64,000 nt of DNA from Palsa-504 sp963795795 (GTDB lineage: Bacteria > Actinomycetota > Actinomycetes > Streptosporangiales > Streptosporangiaceae), in assembly GCA_963795795.1 (NCBI GenBank), contig CAWCJS010000024.1:372001-436000 (forward strand), written 5' to 3'. A program made the position numbers and the translations under genes. The number at the start of each line of letters is the position of its first letter. Position 1 is the first letter of the stretch. This document shows positions 45,716 to 56,163 of the stretch, piece by piece. Below the pieces are notes generated by a model that saw only the letters and a list, made by a program, of their open reading frames with translations, made no database searches and had not been told where the DNA came from.

Positions 45716-46996
45716 ATGAGACGGACATCTGCAATCGCGGCTCTGGCCGCGATCGCCCTGGCGGCCACCGCCTGTAGTAGCAGCAGCAGCGGGAGCAGCG
45801 GTAGCACCGCCGGCAGCAGCAGCCCAGCCGCGGGCAGCAATGTGGTCGACGTTTACTCGAGCCTTCCGATGCAGGGAGCCTCGAGCGCGCAGACCATCCC
45901 GCTGGTCAACGGGATCAAGCTCGCGCTCGCCCAGGCCGGCGGCAAGGCCGGTCAGTGGACGGTGCACTACACCGTGCTCGACGACTCGACCGCCGCGGCC
46001 GGGAAGTGGGACCCGGGCCAGACGGCGGCGAACGCGCGCCAGGTGGCCGGGGACTCAAAGGCCGTGTTCTACATCGGCGAGTTCAACTCCGGGGCCAGCG
46101 AGGTGTCGATCCCGATCCTCAACGAGGCGGGCATACCGCAGGTGAGCCCGGCCAACACGTACGTCGGCCTGACCACCAGCCTGCCGGGCAGCGCTCCCGG
46201 TGAGCCGCAGAAGTACTACCCGACCGGGAAGCGGACCTACCTGCGGATCGTGCCGATCGACTCGATCCAGGCCGCCGCGGACCTGATCGCGATGAAGAAC
46301 GCGGGTTGCACCAAGGTCGCCGTGGCCAACGACAAGGAGGCTTACGGAGCTGGCCTCGCCACCCTGCTCGGGCTGGAGAAGGGCTTCTACGGGATCAACA
46401 TCGTCAGCAACACCGGGATCGACCCGACCGCCCCCAACTTCCGCTCCTACGCCTCGACGATTTCCGGCCAGGGAGCCAACTGCTTCTTCTTCGCCGGCAT
46501 CGTGTCCAACGGCGCCGTCCAGATCACCAAGGACGTCCACTCGGCGATCCCCACCGCCAAGATCTTCGGTGGTGACGGGGTGTGCACGAGTTCCTACACC
46601 CAGGCGTCATCGGGCGGCGTCCCGGCCGCGATCGACCCGCTGATCGAGTGCACGGTCGCGACGCAGAACCTGGCCGCGTACCCGGGCGGCCAGGCGTTCC
46701 TGGCCGCTTACTCGGCCAAGTACGGCGTTTCCAGCCCCGACCCGTACGCGATCTACGGCTACGCGGTGATGCAACTCGCGCTGAACACGATCAAGAGCCT
46801 CGGCGCGCAGGGCAACAGCAAGTCCGCCATCCTGGCGGCCCTGTTCGCGGACCACTCGATTCAGTCCGTGCTTGGCACCTACGGATTCGACGCCAACGGT
46901 GACACGACGCTGAAGTCCTACGGCCTCTACAAGGTGGCCTCCAACGGCGACCCCGTCTTCTTCCAGACGGTGACGCCCACGAAGACGGTCACCTGA
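45716..46996 (+). CDS. Branched-chain-amino-acid-type ABC substrate-binding lipoprotein
   Basis: A 426-residue type I periplasmic binding protein (LivJ/LivK-like, Peripla_BP_6). The lipoprotein signal ends at LAATAC, followed by a Ser/Gly linker. The core has VYSSLPMQGASSAQTIPLVNG at the ligand cleft and GEFNSGASEVSIPILNEAGI. The ligand could be branched-chain amino acids, amides or aromatic compounds; LivK-type proteins have broad specificity. The permease and ATPase genes follow after an internal hairpin. Confidence 0.9.
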   Translation: MRRTSAIAALAAIALAATACSSSSSGSSGSTAGSSSPAAGSNVVDVYSSLPMQGASSAQTIPLVNGIKLALAQAGGKAGQWTVHYTVLDDSTAAAGKWDPGQTAANARQVAGDSKAVFYIGEFNSGASEVSIPILNEAGIPQVSPANTYVGLTTSLPGSAPGEPQKYYPTGKRTYLRIVPIDSIQAAADLIAMKNAGCTKVAVANDKEAYGAGLATLLGLEKGFYGINIVSNTGIDPTAPNFRSYASTISGQGANCFFFAGIVSNGAVQITKDVHSAIPTAKIFGGDGVCTSSYTQASSGGVPAAIDPLIECTVATQNLAAYPGGQAFLAAYSAKYGVSSPDPYAIYGYAVMQLALNTIKSLGAQGNSKSAILAALFADHSIQSVLGTYGFDANGDTTLKSYGLYKVASNGDPVFFQTVTPTKTVT

Positions 46997-47007
46997 CAGT
47001 AAGAGTT

Positions 47008-47042
47008 GAGGTGGTGGGGGGCTAACGGCTCCCCACCACCTC
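47008..47042 (+). terminator. Intra-operon hairpin between binding protein and permease genes
   Basis: A 12-bp stem (47008-47019 with 47031-47042) and an 11-base loop start 12 bases after the binding-protein stop. In such operons a leaky terminator lets the binding protein be made in excess over the membrane parts. Confidence 0.75.
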
Positions 47043-47086
47043 GGTAAGGTGCCATCACACACCGCTCGAGTTTCCGCACGGAGCCC

Positions 47087-48197
47087 ATGGAAACCACGAC
47101 AGTTTCTCCGCCAAGCCTGCCCGCGGCGCCGGCCCGCTCGCTGGCGGCGGTCCGCCGCTACGCCGGCCAGTGGGGCCTGATCGCGGCCCTCGCGGCGCTG
47201 CCGGTCTACTACGGCGTCCACGACCTGGTGTACGGCTACCAGATCACTGTGGCGGGCCATCAGGAGACCTACCACGATCTGGCCAACCTGGGCTACGACT
47301 TCGTCCAGGGCCTGTCCAACGGCGCGATCTGGGCCTTGATCGCGATCGGGTACACGCTGGTCTACGGGATCATCGAGCTGATCAACTTCGCACACGGTGA
47401 CGTGTTCATGATCGGCTCCTTCACCGCCGCGGGCCTGTGGGGCGTGTTCGGGCTCACCGCCGGCATGGGTACCGCCGCGCTGATCGGCTTGCTGCTGCTG
47501 ACGCTGATCATCACGATGATCGTCACGGGATCCCTGAACGTCCTGATCGAGCGCGTCGCCTACCGTCCGCTGCGCAGCGCGCCCAAGCTCGCGTCCCTGA
47601 TCACCGCGGTCGGCTTCTCGTTCATCCTGCAGAACGTCGGCCTGCTGTGGCGGGGGGGCTCTCCGCAGAGCGTGACGGACCTGATCGGCGTGGAGCAGAC
47701 CGTGTTCACCGTCGGCGGCGTGGCGATCCAGCGCGGCTACATCCTCGTGTTCGCGGTGATGATCCCCCTCGTCTTCGCGCTGAGCTGGTTCATCAACTCC
47801 ACTCGCGCCGGGCGGGCCATGCGGGCCACCGCCCAGGACCCCGAGGCCGCCCGGCTGATGGGCATCAACGTCAACGCCACGATCTCGCTGACGTTCCTGC
47901 TCGGCGGGATGCTGGCCGGCGCGGCGGGCCTGGTGTACGCGCTTTACGAGACCAACGTCTGGTACTTCCAGGGGTTCAAGGCCGGCCTGTTCGCGTTCAC
48001 GGCCGCCGTGATGGGCGGCATCGGCAACGTGCGCGGCGCGGTACTCGGCGGGCTCATCATCGGCGTCATCCAGGCGCATGTCCGATGCGCGGCTGGGCCC
48101 GCAGTGGACCGAGGCGGTCGTGTTCGCCTACCTGATCATGATCATGGTCATCCGCCCCCGCGGGCTGCTCGGCGAGGAGACGAGGGAGGCCGGATGA
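47087..48197 (+). CDS. livH: Branched-chain-amino-acid-type ABC permease LivH (late frameshift)
   Basis: About 369 residues with at least eight membrane helices; family motifs ALIAIGYTLVYGIIELINFAHG and ATAQDPEAARLMGINV are clear. At about 48077 one extra C breaks the frame after GLIIGVIQA. The adjacent frame continues MSDARLGPQWTEAVVFAYL and ends at TGA 48195-48197, as expected for LivH. In the present frame translation would run on to 48304. The corrected stop overlaps an ATG at 48194 by four bases. Confidence 0.87.
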
Positions 48198-48304
48198 GCG
48201 AGCTGGAGGGACGCGGCGTTGACTGGACTGAGGAGCGACGAAGGAGCGACGAGGGAAGGAAACGCCTAAAGGCGTCCCGCAAGCGAGCGGAAGAACCAGC
48301 ATGA
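48194..48304 (+). CDS. Possible 36-residue ORF bridging livH and livM
   Basis: From ATG 48194, overlapping the corrected livH stop, to TGA 48302-48304, overlapping the livM start. The product is very charged (MSELEGRGVDWTEERRRSDE...), unlike a membrane transporter part. The DNA is purine-rich with two GGAGCGACGA blocks and a short inverted repeat ACGCC-TAAA-GGCGT at about 48265-48278. It may be a coupling ORF that carries ribosomes from livH to livM, or an inserted repeat element that happens to stay open. Confidence 0.35.
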   Translation: MSELEGRGVDWTEERRRSDEGRKRLKASRKRAEEPA

Positions 48305-49518
48305 GCGGGTTCCTCGGGCGGCTGCGGGAGCGGCAGGCAGCCGCGGCGGCGCGGCTCCCTCGGTGGTGGAACCGCGCGCTGGTGGGAGCGCTCATCGTCG
48401 TCGGGATCGTGTTGCCGTTCCTCTTCCCGGCGGACAGCGGCTTCATGAACGGGACCATCATCGCCGTGGCCTACGCGGTGATGTCGCTCGGCCTGAACAT
48501 CGTGGTGGGATTTGCCGGGCTGCTCGACCTGGGGTACGTGGCCTTCTACGCGCTCGGCGCGTACTCGCTGGGGTGGTTCGGTTCCGGGTTCTTCTTCAAG
48601 CTGCGCGTCCACGTGCTGGTCTCGCCGCTCGCCAGCACGCTGCAGGGCGTCCACCTCAATATCGTGCTGATTCTGATCGGCGCCGCGGCCATCTGCGCGG
48701 CGGCGGGGATGCTGATCGGCCTGCCGACGCTGCGCCTGCGCGGCGACTACATCGCGATCGTCACGCTCGCGTTCGGTGAGATCATCGGCGTGGTCGCCGT
48801 CAACGGTCAGAGCGTCCCCGTCGGCGGCGGCATGACGCTGACCGCCGGCAACCTCGGCATCAGCGCCGTCGATGCGCCGTACTTCCCGGGCATCGGATCG
48901 TTCAGCCTGCTGAACCTTAGGCCGTGGTACTGGCTGGTCTTCGCCATCTTGCTCCTGGTCCTGTTCGTCAACCTGCGGCTGCGCGACTCACGGCTCGGCC
49001 GGGCCTGGGTCGCGTTGCGCGAGGACGAGATCGCGGCGGTGTCGATGGGAATACCGCTGGTGAAGACGAAGCTGCTCGCGTACTCGGTCGGCGCCGCGTT
49101 CGGCGGCATGGCGGGCGTGTTCTTCGGTACCTACTACACCGAGGTCAACGCCGGCCAGTTCGCGTTCGGGTTCTCGATCTTCATCCTCGCGATGGTGATC
49201 ATCGGCGGGCTCGGCTCGATCTGGGGAGCGGTCGTCGGAGGCCTGGCGCTCGGCTACATCAACAACTACCTGATCCCTGACGTGCTGAACAACCTGCCCA
49301 GCAAGTTCGGGCTGCACTTCCAGCTGACCCAGGTGGAATTCGGGATCTTCGGGCTCCTGCTGGTGCTCATGATGCTGTTGCGGCCGCAGGGCCTGATCCC
49401 GGAACGGCGACGCCAGCTCGAGCTCACGGCCCAGATCGCGGCGGAGGACGCGCAGCTCGCGGAGGCGCCGCCCGGCGAGCCCACCGTGATCTTGCCGCCC
49501 GGCGAGGACACAGCATGA
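48301..49518 (+). CDS. livM: Branched-chain-amino-acid-type ABC permease LivM
   Basis: A 405-residue permease with about nine membrane helices. Family landmarks are SLGLNIVVGFAGLLDLGYVAFYALGAY and the ATPase-docking loop LGRAWVALREDEIAAVSMGI. The carboxy-terminal 40 residues are hydrophilic (RRQLELTAQIAAEDAQLAE) and extend past the usual end. The start overlaps the upstream small ORF by four bases, and the end overlaps livG by four bases (ATGA). Confidence 0.93.
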   Translation: MSGFLGRLRERQAAAAARLPRWWNRALVGALIVVGIVLPFLFPADSGFMNGTIIAVAYAVMSLGLNIVVGFAGLLDLGYVAFYALGAYSLGWFGSGFFFKLRVHVLVSPLASTLQGVHLNIVLILIGAAAICAAAGMLIGLPTLRLRGDYIAIVTLAFGEIIGVVAVNGQSVPVGGGMTLTAGNLGISAVDAPYFPGIGSFSLLNLRPWYWLVFAILLLVLFVNLRLRDSRLGRAWVALREDEIAAVSMGIPLVKTKLLAYSVGAAFGGMAGVFFGTYYTEVNAGQFAFGFSIFILAMVIIGGLGSIWGAVVGGLALGYINNYLIPDVLNNLPSKFGLHFQLTQVEFGIFGLLLVLMMLLRPQGLIPERRRQLELTAQIAAEDAQLAEAPPGEPTVILPPGEDTA

Positions 49519-50341
49519 GCGCGGCCGGGGACCCCGTCCCGTCGGCTCCGCCCGCTGCGGCCGCCGCGCCAGCTCCCGCGGCCCTGCGCGCGGAGCGCGT
49601 CACGAAGGTGTTCGGCGGGCTGGTGGCCGTCGACGACGTCTCGGTCGAGCTCCCGCGGAACGCGATCGTCTCGCTGATCGGGCCGAACGGCGCCGGGAAG
49701 ACCACCTTGTTCAACATGCTGACCGGGCTGTACCGGCCCACCCGGGGCAGGATCGTGCTCGGCGACCGGGACATCACGCGGTCCCGGCCGGATGTGATCA
49801 CCGGGTACGGTGTCGCGCGTACCTTCCAGAACATCCGCCTGTTCGGCGCCATGACGGCCGTCGAGAACGTGATGATCGGGCATCACGCCCGGATGCGGGC
49901 AGGGTTGTTCGGATCGATCTTCCGGCCGCCCTGGGTCCGCAGCGAAGAGCGGGAAACTCGGGCGCGGGCCCGCGATCTGCTGGCGTACGTCGGACTGTCC
50001 CCGACCGTGTTCGACCGGATCGCCGCGCAGCTGTCGTACGGCGACCAGCGGCGGGTGGAACTGGCGCGGGCGCTGGCGGCCGAGCCGACCGTGCTGCTGC
50101 TTGACGAGCCGACCGCGGGCATGAACCCCCGCGAATCGGCGGAGCTTACGGCCTTCATGCGCAGGCTGCGCGACGAGAAGCAGCTGACCATCCTGCTGAT
50201 CGAGCACGACATGAGGGTCGTGATGGGAGTCTCCGAGCGCGTCACGGTGCTCGACCACGGCAAGAAGATCGCCGAGGGGGAGCCGGCCGAGGTCCGGGCG
50301 GACCCGCAGGTGATCGAGGCCTATCTCGGGAAGCAGGACTG

Positions 50342-50342
<1 letters not shown>
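49515..50342 (+). CDS. livG: Branched-chain-amino-acid-type ABC ATPase LivG
   Basis: A 275-residue ATPase with Walker A GPNGAGKT, Q-loop ARTFQNIRLF, signature QLSYGDQRR and Walker B VLLLDEPTAGMNP. The LivG-specific signature variant (LSYGDQ) separates it from LivF. A 24-residue Ala/Pro-rich leader precedes the domain. It overlaps livM and abuts livF (stop shared with the ATG at 50342). Confidence 0.94.
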
Positions 50343-51049
<707 letters not shown>

Positions 51050-51070
51050 TCGATCGTACGAATACGGAGA

Positions 51071-51307
51071 GTGATAGATATCGGGACAATTGGCGCCAAA
51101 GCGTTGTACCTCCTGTTCGCGTGGCTCATCTCGGCGGCCGCGGCATCGTGGCTGTCGGAGCGCAAAGGCTACGGCGAGCGGCTCGGGTTGACGCTGGGCC
51201 TGCTGCTGACGGTCCTGGGCCTGCTGATCATGGTGGCGCTGCCCGGGCGCCCTGGCTCCAAGTGGAAGGTCCAGGGGTGGCTACCGCGGCGGCGGCGCCC
51301 GGTCTGA
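51071..51307 (+). CDS. Small membrane protein, two helices
   Basis: A 78-residue protein with two hydrophobic helices (ALYLLFAWLISAAAASWL and LGLTLGLLLTVLGLLIMVAL), a charged loop SERKGYGERLG and a basic tail. No family is recognised. It lies directly behind livF in the same direction and may be co-transcribed. The GTG at 51071 has GGAG only one base upstream, so the true start is uncertain. Confidence 0.6.
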   Translation: MIDIGTIGAKALYLLFAWLISAAAASWLSERKGYGERLGLTLGLLLTVLGLLIMVALPGRPGSKWKVQGWLPRRRRPV

Positions 51308-51332
51308 GGCGCGCGAGGCGGCGGCCACTTCC

Positions 51333-52877
51333 TTACTGATCCAGGGCCATGACGTAGTCGGCCTGGCCGATCACGGCGGGGTCGTGCGTGGCGCAGATAA
51401 CGGTCTGGCCGTCGGTGTGAGCGGCGGCCGCTAGCAGGGCCGCGACGGCCCGGGCGTTCGTCTCGTCCTGCCGAGAGGTCGGCTCGTCGACGATCAGCAA
51501 CCCCCGCGCGCTGGCGAGCGCGCGGGCCAGCGCCAGCCGTTGGGCTTCACCGGCCGAGAGCCGGCCGGCGCGCTGCCGGGCCCGGTCGGCGAGCCCGGCG
51601 CGGGTCAGCGCCGTGGCGGCACGCTCGGCGGCGGCGTCCGCGTCCCAGCCGCGGATCCGCAGGATGAGCGCGGTGTTCTCCTGCGCGCTGAGGAACTCGA
51701 TCGGCGCGGGCTCCTGCGAGAGGTATCCGATCCGCTGGCGGCGCAGGCTCGCGAGCTGCTCATCGTCGAGTTCGGCCAGCGAGTGACCGTCGAGCATGAC
51801 CTGGCCCGAACTCGGGCGGTCGAGCCCGGCCACCAGCTTCAGCAGCGTCGTCTTCCCGGCCCCCGAGCGACCCGTGACGGCGGTCATCTGCCCGGGTGCG
51901 AACTCGTGCGCAAGGCCGCCGAGCAGATGACGCCGGGCTGGCCCGCGGGTGTAGGTGCGCGCCACGGAGCAGAGCGTGACGTGGACCGGGGCCCAGCGTT
52001 CTGGCGGCTGCGGCGGGGCGTCGGCAGCCGCCGGTGCGGTCGGACCGGAATCGCCGGCGGCCCGGGTCACGATTACCCCATCCGGGGTCGGCTGCACCTG
52101 GCCGCGGCGCCCGATGCCGGCCTGAGTGAGCAGATCGGGGGGAAGCCGGAGCCAGCCGCGGTCGATCACGAGCGCCTCCTGGCCGCCCCGCCGGTCGCCG
52201 ACGATCCGCCCGTCGCTGATCCGCAGGGTGCGGTCGGCCATCTCCGCGGTCCCCGGATCGTGGGTCGCCACGATGACGCTCGTGCCGCTGCTGCGGGCGA
52301 GCCCGACGATCAGCGCGCGGATGGCGTCGGCGCTGGCGTCATCGAGCTCGCCGGTCGGCTCATCGGCGAACAGCAGCGCCGGTGAGTGGGCGAGGGCAGC
52401 GCATAGCGCAAACCGCTGCCGCTCGCCACCGGACAGCTCGCTCGGCAACGCGTCAGCCCGATCGGTCAACCCCGTCGCCTCGAACAGTTCACCGATTCTG
52501 CGGTGACGTTCCCGCCTCGGCATCCCCCGAAGCGAGAGCGGCAACGCGACGGCGTCCCGCATGCGAAGATCCGGACTCAGGGCCGTGTCGGTGTGCTGCC
52601 CGAGGAACCCCATCAGCTCGTGACGGAGCCGCGACCGGGAGCGGGCCGACATCCGGCCGATGTCGCGGCCCAGCACGCGCACGACCCCGGCCGACGGCTG
52701 CTGGATCCCGGCGGCCACGCGGAGCAGGGTGCTTTTCCCGGCACCGCTCGGACCGAGCACGCACAGCACCTCGCCGCGGCCCAGCTCGAGGTTCGTCCCC
52801 TGCAGCGCCGCCGCGTCCCCCTCGTTGGTGCGGTGAACGCAGAACACGTCGCGCAGTACGACAATCGCCTCGCTCAC
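51333..52877 (-). CDS. ABC transporter ATPase with two fused nucleotide-binding domains (MacB/LolD-like)
   Basis: A 514-residue tandem ATPase. Domain 1 has GPSGAGKS, LGQHTD as Q-loop, ELSGGERQR and LLFADEPTGELDD. Domain 2 has GRSGAGKT, YLSQEP, RLSAGEAQR and LLIVDEPTSRQDE. Domain 2 is degenerate in its signature (LSAGE), suggesting an asymmetric pair. The GTG at 52877 overlaps the permease stop by four bases (GTGA), so the permease gene comes first and the two are coupled. It probably energises the FtsX-type permease next door. Confidence 0.87.
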   Translation of the reverse strand: MSEAIVVLRDVFCVHRTNEGDAAALQGTNLELGRGEVLCVLGPSGAGKSTLLRVAAGIQQPSAGVVRVLGRDIGRMSARSRSRLRHELMGFLGQHTDTALSPDLRMRDAVALPLSLRGMPRRERHRRIGELFEATGLTDRADALPSELSGGERQRFALCAALAHSPALLFADEPTGELDDASADAIRALIVGLARSSGTSVIVATHDPGTAEMADRTLRISDGRIVGDRRGGQEALVIDRGWLRLPPDLLTQAGIGRRGQVQPTPDGVIVTRAAGDSGPTAPAAADAPPQPPERWAPVHVTLCSVARTYTRGPARRHLLGGLAHEFAPGQMTAVTGRSGAGKTTLLKLVAGLDRPSSGQVMLDGHSLAELDDEQLASLRRQRIGYLSQEPAPIEFLSAQENTALILRIRGWDADAAAERAATALTRAGLADRARQRAGRLSAGEAQRLALARALASARGLLIVDEPTSRQDETNARAVAALLAAAAHTDGQTVICATHDPAVIGQADYVMALDQ

Positions 52878-55800
52878 CGGACGGCCCCTTCCCGGGGCGC
52901 TCCGCCGCTGGCCGGACTGGGCACGGGCCGCAGCCGACCCGCTCGCCCGCGTCTGATCAGCGCCCGCGTCGCCAGTGCGCTCGCGAACACGAGCACGGCG
53001 AACACGCCTGCGCTCCAGACGGCGAGCTCCGCCCACGGCACGACCGTCACCACCGGCGGGCGTGGATCGGCGACGGTCCCCGCCGCGCGGACGCTGGCGA
53101 CGGCCAGCCGCGTCAGCAGGACCGCGATCCCGAGCCCGGCGATCACCCCGAACCCGCTCGCGAGCGCGAGCCGGACGCGCAGCTCGACCCGGAGTCCGCG
53201 CGGGCCGACGCCTTGCTCGGCGAGGTCCAACTCGGCCCGCTCGTCGCGGGCTCCGCCGAGCAGCGCCGTCAGCAATCCGACGACGGCCAGCACGACGGAC
53301 AGCGCCGTCGCGGCGAGCAGCGTGCCGAGCACCCCGCGCGCCACCGGTGCGTCCCGCAACTGCTGATCGAGGTCGACGCGGAACGAGGAGTCAAGCTGGG
53401 CGAGCGTCCCGCTGCCGAGCGCGGCGCGGAGCCGCGCGAGGTGGCCGGTGCTGATCCAGAGCTCGTCGGCCCGGCCCTGACCAGGCAGCTGCGCGTCCAG
53501 GGCCGCCGCGAGCGTCGCCTCGTCGGCGATGACGAAGCCGGCCGAATCGGCGTCGAGCGTCGGGAAGCGGCTCAGGACTCCGACCACGCGTGCGATGACC
53601 GGGAGGCCGTCCACCGTCAGCGCGATGCGCCCGCCGGGCGCCGCGGACGCGGCGGTCTGCGGATCGGCGAGGACCGGGACCGGGTGCGTGTCGGTTGGCT
53701 GCGCCGGCCGGAGCACGCCGGGTGTTCCGATGTCGGAAAAGCCGACCATCGCGACGGCGCCGCTTGCCCCGGGCGCGGCCGTGACCGCCGCCCCTACCCC
53801 GCGCCAGGCGCCGAGCGGGACGGGCTGCGGTCGCCCGCGGGCGGCCAGCACGAACAGCGGGCCGAGCGCGACGTGCGCCGTGGACTGGGTGGCGGCGGCC
53901 GGGTTCTCGCCGTTCTGATGGCCGTTGGTGATGATGAGTCCACTGGGTTCATCGAGCTCCAAGGCCTCCAGCTCCCACCGCCCCGGCGGCACGCGGGCTC
54001 GCAGGACCGCGGCGCCAGCGTCGGCCGTTCCGAGCGCGACCTGCCGGATCGCTCCCTGGGGATCGCGCAGGTCTGCGGTCACCTCAACCCCGAAACCCTG
54101 CGAGGAAACTCGCAACGACAGCCACTGCCCGTCGGCCGGAAGCGTCGGTCCGGGTACCCGGACCGGACCCGTTGGCTGGAGGTGCCGGGCGAGCACGGCC
54201 AGCGGCGCCGAGCCGTCACTGTTCCGCCAGCCGTGGATCAACGTCAGTCCGCCCGCGGGAATGCCGAGCGCGGGAACTGTCACGGTCCCCCCGCCACTGG
54301 TGTAGTTCGCGTCTGTCTCGCGGACGGGCAGCACGGTGCCCGAGGCCAGCGCCTGCCAGCGCTGAAGCGGAGCCAGCTGAAGCGGGGTGATGAAATTCGG
54401 CCCCGGCGTCACGAGCGCGTCGAGCGGGACGCTGTTGGCGGCCTGATCTGCCGCGCTGCGGATCAGCGTCGACCGGTAGGCCAGGGCGAAGCCGCCGAGA
54501 CCGGTGGCGATCGCGACGAACGCGATGGCCAGCGCCGTGACGCCGGCGGAGCGGGCGAGGTTGACCAGCGCCAGGCGCGGGAGCACCGGGCCGCCCCGGG
54601 CCAGGCGCTCGGCCCCCTGGAGGACTATCCCCGCACCGCGAAACGTCAGCACCCCGACGGCCGCGCAGCACAGCGGCGCGAGCAGCAGCGCCAGCCCATG
54701 ATCGCCCCCGGTGCTTCCGGCTAGCGCCGCCACCAGGGCCGAGGCCGCCGCGACCGCCAGGATGTCGGTCAGCCTGGCGCTGCGCACCAGCACCAGCGCG
54801 CACAGGAGCATCGTCGCTGCGAGCCACCCGATTACCAGTGCGATGACCCCGGTACGGGTAATCACGCTGTGCATCACAATCGCGCCAGCCGGTTCCCCCT
54901 CGGCCCTCGCTAGCAGCGCCGCGGCCCCGATCCCCGCGGCCGCGCCGACGCCCAGCGCGGCGGCGCACAGCCACCCCGATTCCACCACGACGAACAGCAC
55001 GCACTGGCCTCGGCGGGCACCCGCGTGGCGAAGCCGCTCGAGCTCGGCCCGCTGATCGCGGCGAAGTCCACCGCCGGCCAGGACGATGAACATCGCCAGC
55101 GCGGTGATCGCTCCTCCGCCCGCGAGCAGCAGGCGCTGCGGCGCCTCGCTCGCCTGGGCGCGTGCCTCGTCCAGCAGGGTGAACGGCGCGCTCAGGCTGA
55201 AGCGGCTCCCGCTCAGGAGCAGGCGGGCCTGGGAGCGCGCCAGCCGGTCCTCGACGCCGGCCAGCTGCCACCACCGCAACTGCGTAATCGTGATCGGGGC
55301 CAGCCAGCTATGCGTGCGGTACAGGCCGCTCAGTCCGCCCACGGAGTCCAGTCCGGCGACGTCCCAGGTCACGACCACCGGCCCGGCGCCCGCACTGGAC
55401 GGCGCGAACCCGAGGGGAACCGCCGAACTCAGCGGCTTCGAGCCGACGACCTGGATACGGACGCCGGCCGAGGCCAGGATCGAAGGGACCGGGCCGCCGC
55501 CGACGAGCAGCATTGGACAGCGCTGCGAGCTGCAGGCCCCCAGCCGGCCGGGCCCGGGGCCGGGCAGCCACCGACCCAGCGAGGAAATCGCGGCCGGACG
55601 CACGACCACCCCGTCGAGCCGCACCGGGTTCATCAGCAGCACCTCGGTCGGCGACCCCAGACCAAGCCCGTGCAACAGGGCCCGCGCCTGGTCCGTCACG
55701 CTGGGGCTGACGGGTCCCTGCCAGGTGACACGGACCTGACTGTCGAGCGGCGATGCCGCGCCGAGAACGGCTCGAGCGCTCTGATCGCCCGCGATCTGGG

Positions 55801-55981
55801 ATTGCGCCGCCACGCCAGCGGCGAACGCCGCGGCCAGCGCGATACCCAGTGCGGGCAGCAACCACCGCGCGGGGCGACGCCGACCCCGGGCGGCGGCCAG
55901 CATCAGCGGCGCAGACCAGCCCCGCAGGCGTTCGACCTGGCCGGTGGATGGCATCAGGTGGAGGCGTAGCCAGGTCCTCAT
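52874..55981 (-). CDS. FtsX-like ABC permease, double-module
   Basis: A 1035-residue membrane protein. The amino-terminal anchor is LLPALGIALAAAFAAGVAA and a large extracytoplasmic domain follows. Groups of three or four helices around residues 285-470 and 475-500, a second large external domain, and four final helices complete it (LGTLLAATALSVVLAVVGLL and others). This is a duplicated FtsX/MacB-type permease in one chain, matching the fused ATPase that follows. Such systems move lipids, peptides or lipoproteins by mechanotransmission. No accessory lipoprotein gene is adjacent. The substrate is unknown. Confidence 0.8.
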   Translation of the reverse strand: MRTWLRLHLMPSTGQVERLRGWSAPLMLAAARGRRRPARWLLPALGIALAAAFAAGVAAQSQIAGDQSARAVLGAASPLDSQVRVTWQGPVSPSVTDQARALLHGLGLGSPTEVLLMNPVRLDGVVVRPAAISSLGRWLPGPGPGRLGACSSQRCPMLLVGGGPVPSILASAGVRIQVVGSKPLSSAVPLGFAPSSAGAGPVVVTWDVAGLDSVGGLSGLYRTHSWLAPITITQLRWWQLAGVEDRLARSQARLLLSGSRFSLSAPFTLLDEARAQASEAPQRLLLAGGGAITALAMFIVLAGGGLRRDQRAELERLRHAGARRGQCVLFVVVESGWLCAAALGVGAAAGIGAAALLARAEGEPAGAIVMHSVITRTGVIALVIGWLAATMLLCALVLVRSARLTDILAVAAASALVAALAGSTGGDHGLALLLAPLCCAAVGVLTFRGAGIVLQGAERLARGGPVLPRLALVNLARSAGVTALAIAFVAIATGLGGFALAYRSTLIRSAADQAANSVPLDALVTPGPNFITPLQLAPLQRWQALASGTVLPVRETDANYTSGGGTVTVPALGIPAGGLTLIHGWRNSDGSAPLAVLARHLQPTGPVRVPGPTLPADGQWLSLRVSSQGFGVEVTADLRDPQGAIRQVALGTADAGAAVLRARVPPGRWELEALELDEPSGLIITNGHQNGENPAAATQSTAHVALGPLFVLAARGRPQPVPLGAWRGVGAAVTAAPGASGAVAMVGFSDIGTPGVLRPAQPTDTHPVPVLADPQTAASAAPGGRIALTVDGLPVIARVVGVLSRFPTLDADSAGFVIADEATLAAALDAQLPGQGRADELWISTGHLARLRAALGSGTLAQLDSSFRVDLDQQLRDAPVARGVLGTLLAATALSVVLAVVGLLTALLGGARDERAELDLAEQGVGPRGLRVELRVRLALASGFGVIAGLGIAVLLTRLAVASVRAAGTVADPRPPVVTVVPWAELAVWSAGVFAVLVFASALATRALIRRGRAGRLRPVPSPASGGAPREGAVR

Positions 55982-56127
55982 CCCGGCCGATCATTCCGGC
56001 CGGCCACGACGTGACATCGCACGACCCCTATTGTCGCACCGCGCGGAGGCCGACGACATTCGGTGAATGTGCCGGTAGCGCAACCGCGTTCACCGCCGCT
56101 AAGGTCCGTGGACCGATCCCCCATTCG

Positions 56128-56163
56128 CGATACATCTTGACTTTGCGAGGATGAGATATATCG
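56128..56163 (+). promoter_or_regulatory. Promoter and PadR-type operator of the DUF4097/padR operon
   Basis: CGATACATCT (56128-56137) and AGATATATCG (56154-56163) form an inverted repeat matching at 9 of 10 positions with a 16-base spacer. It overlaps a promoter-like TTGACT (56137-56142), 16 bases, TATCGT (56159-56164). A PadR regulator is encoded second in the operon, so autoregulation through this site is likely. Confidence 0.6.

Noticed and set aside
48133..48150. CATGATCATG-like palindrome inside livH
   Set aside because: It codes for Leu-Ile-Met-Ile-Met in a membrane helix, so the similarity to the repeat at 5307-5359 is explained by codons.
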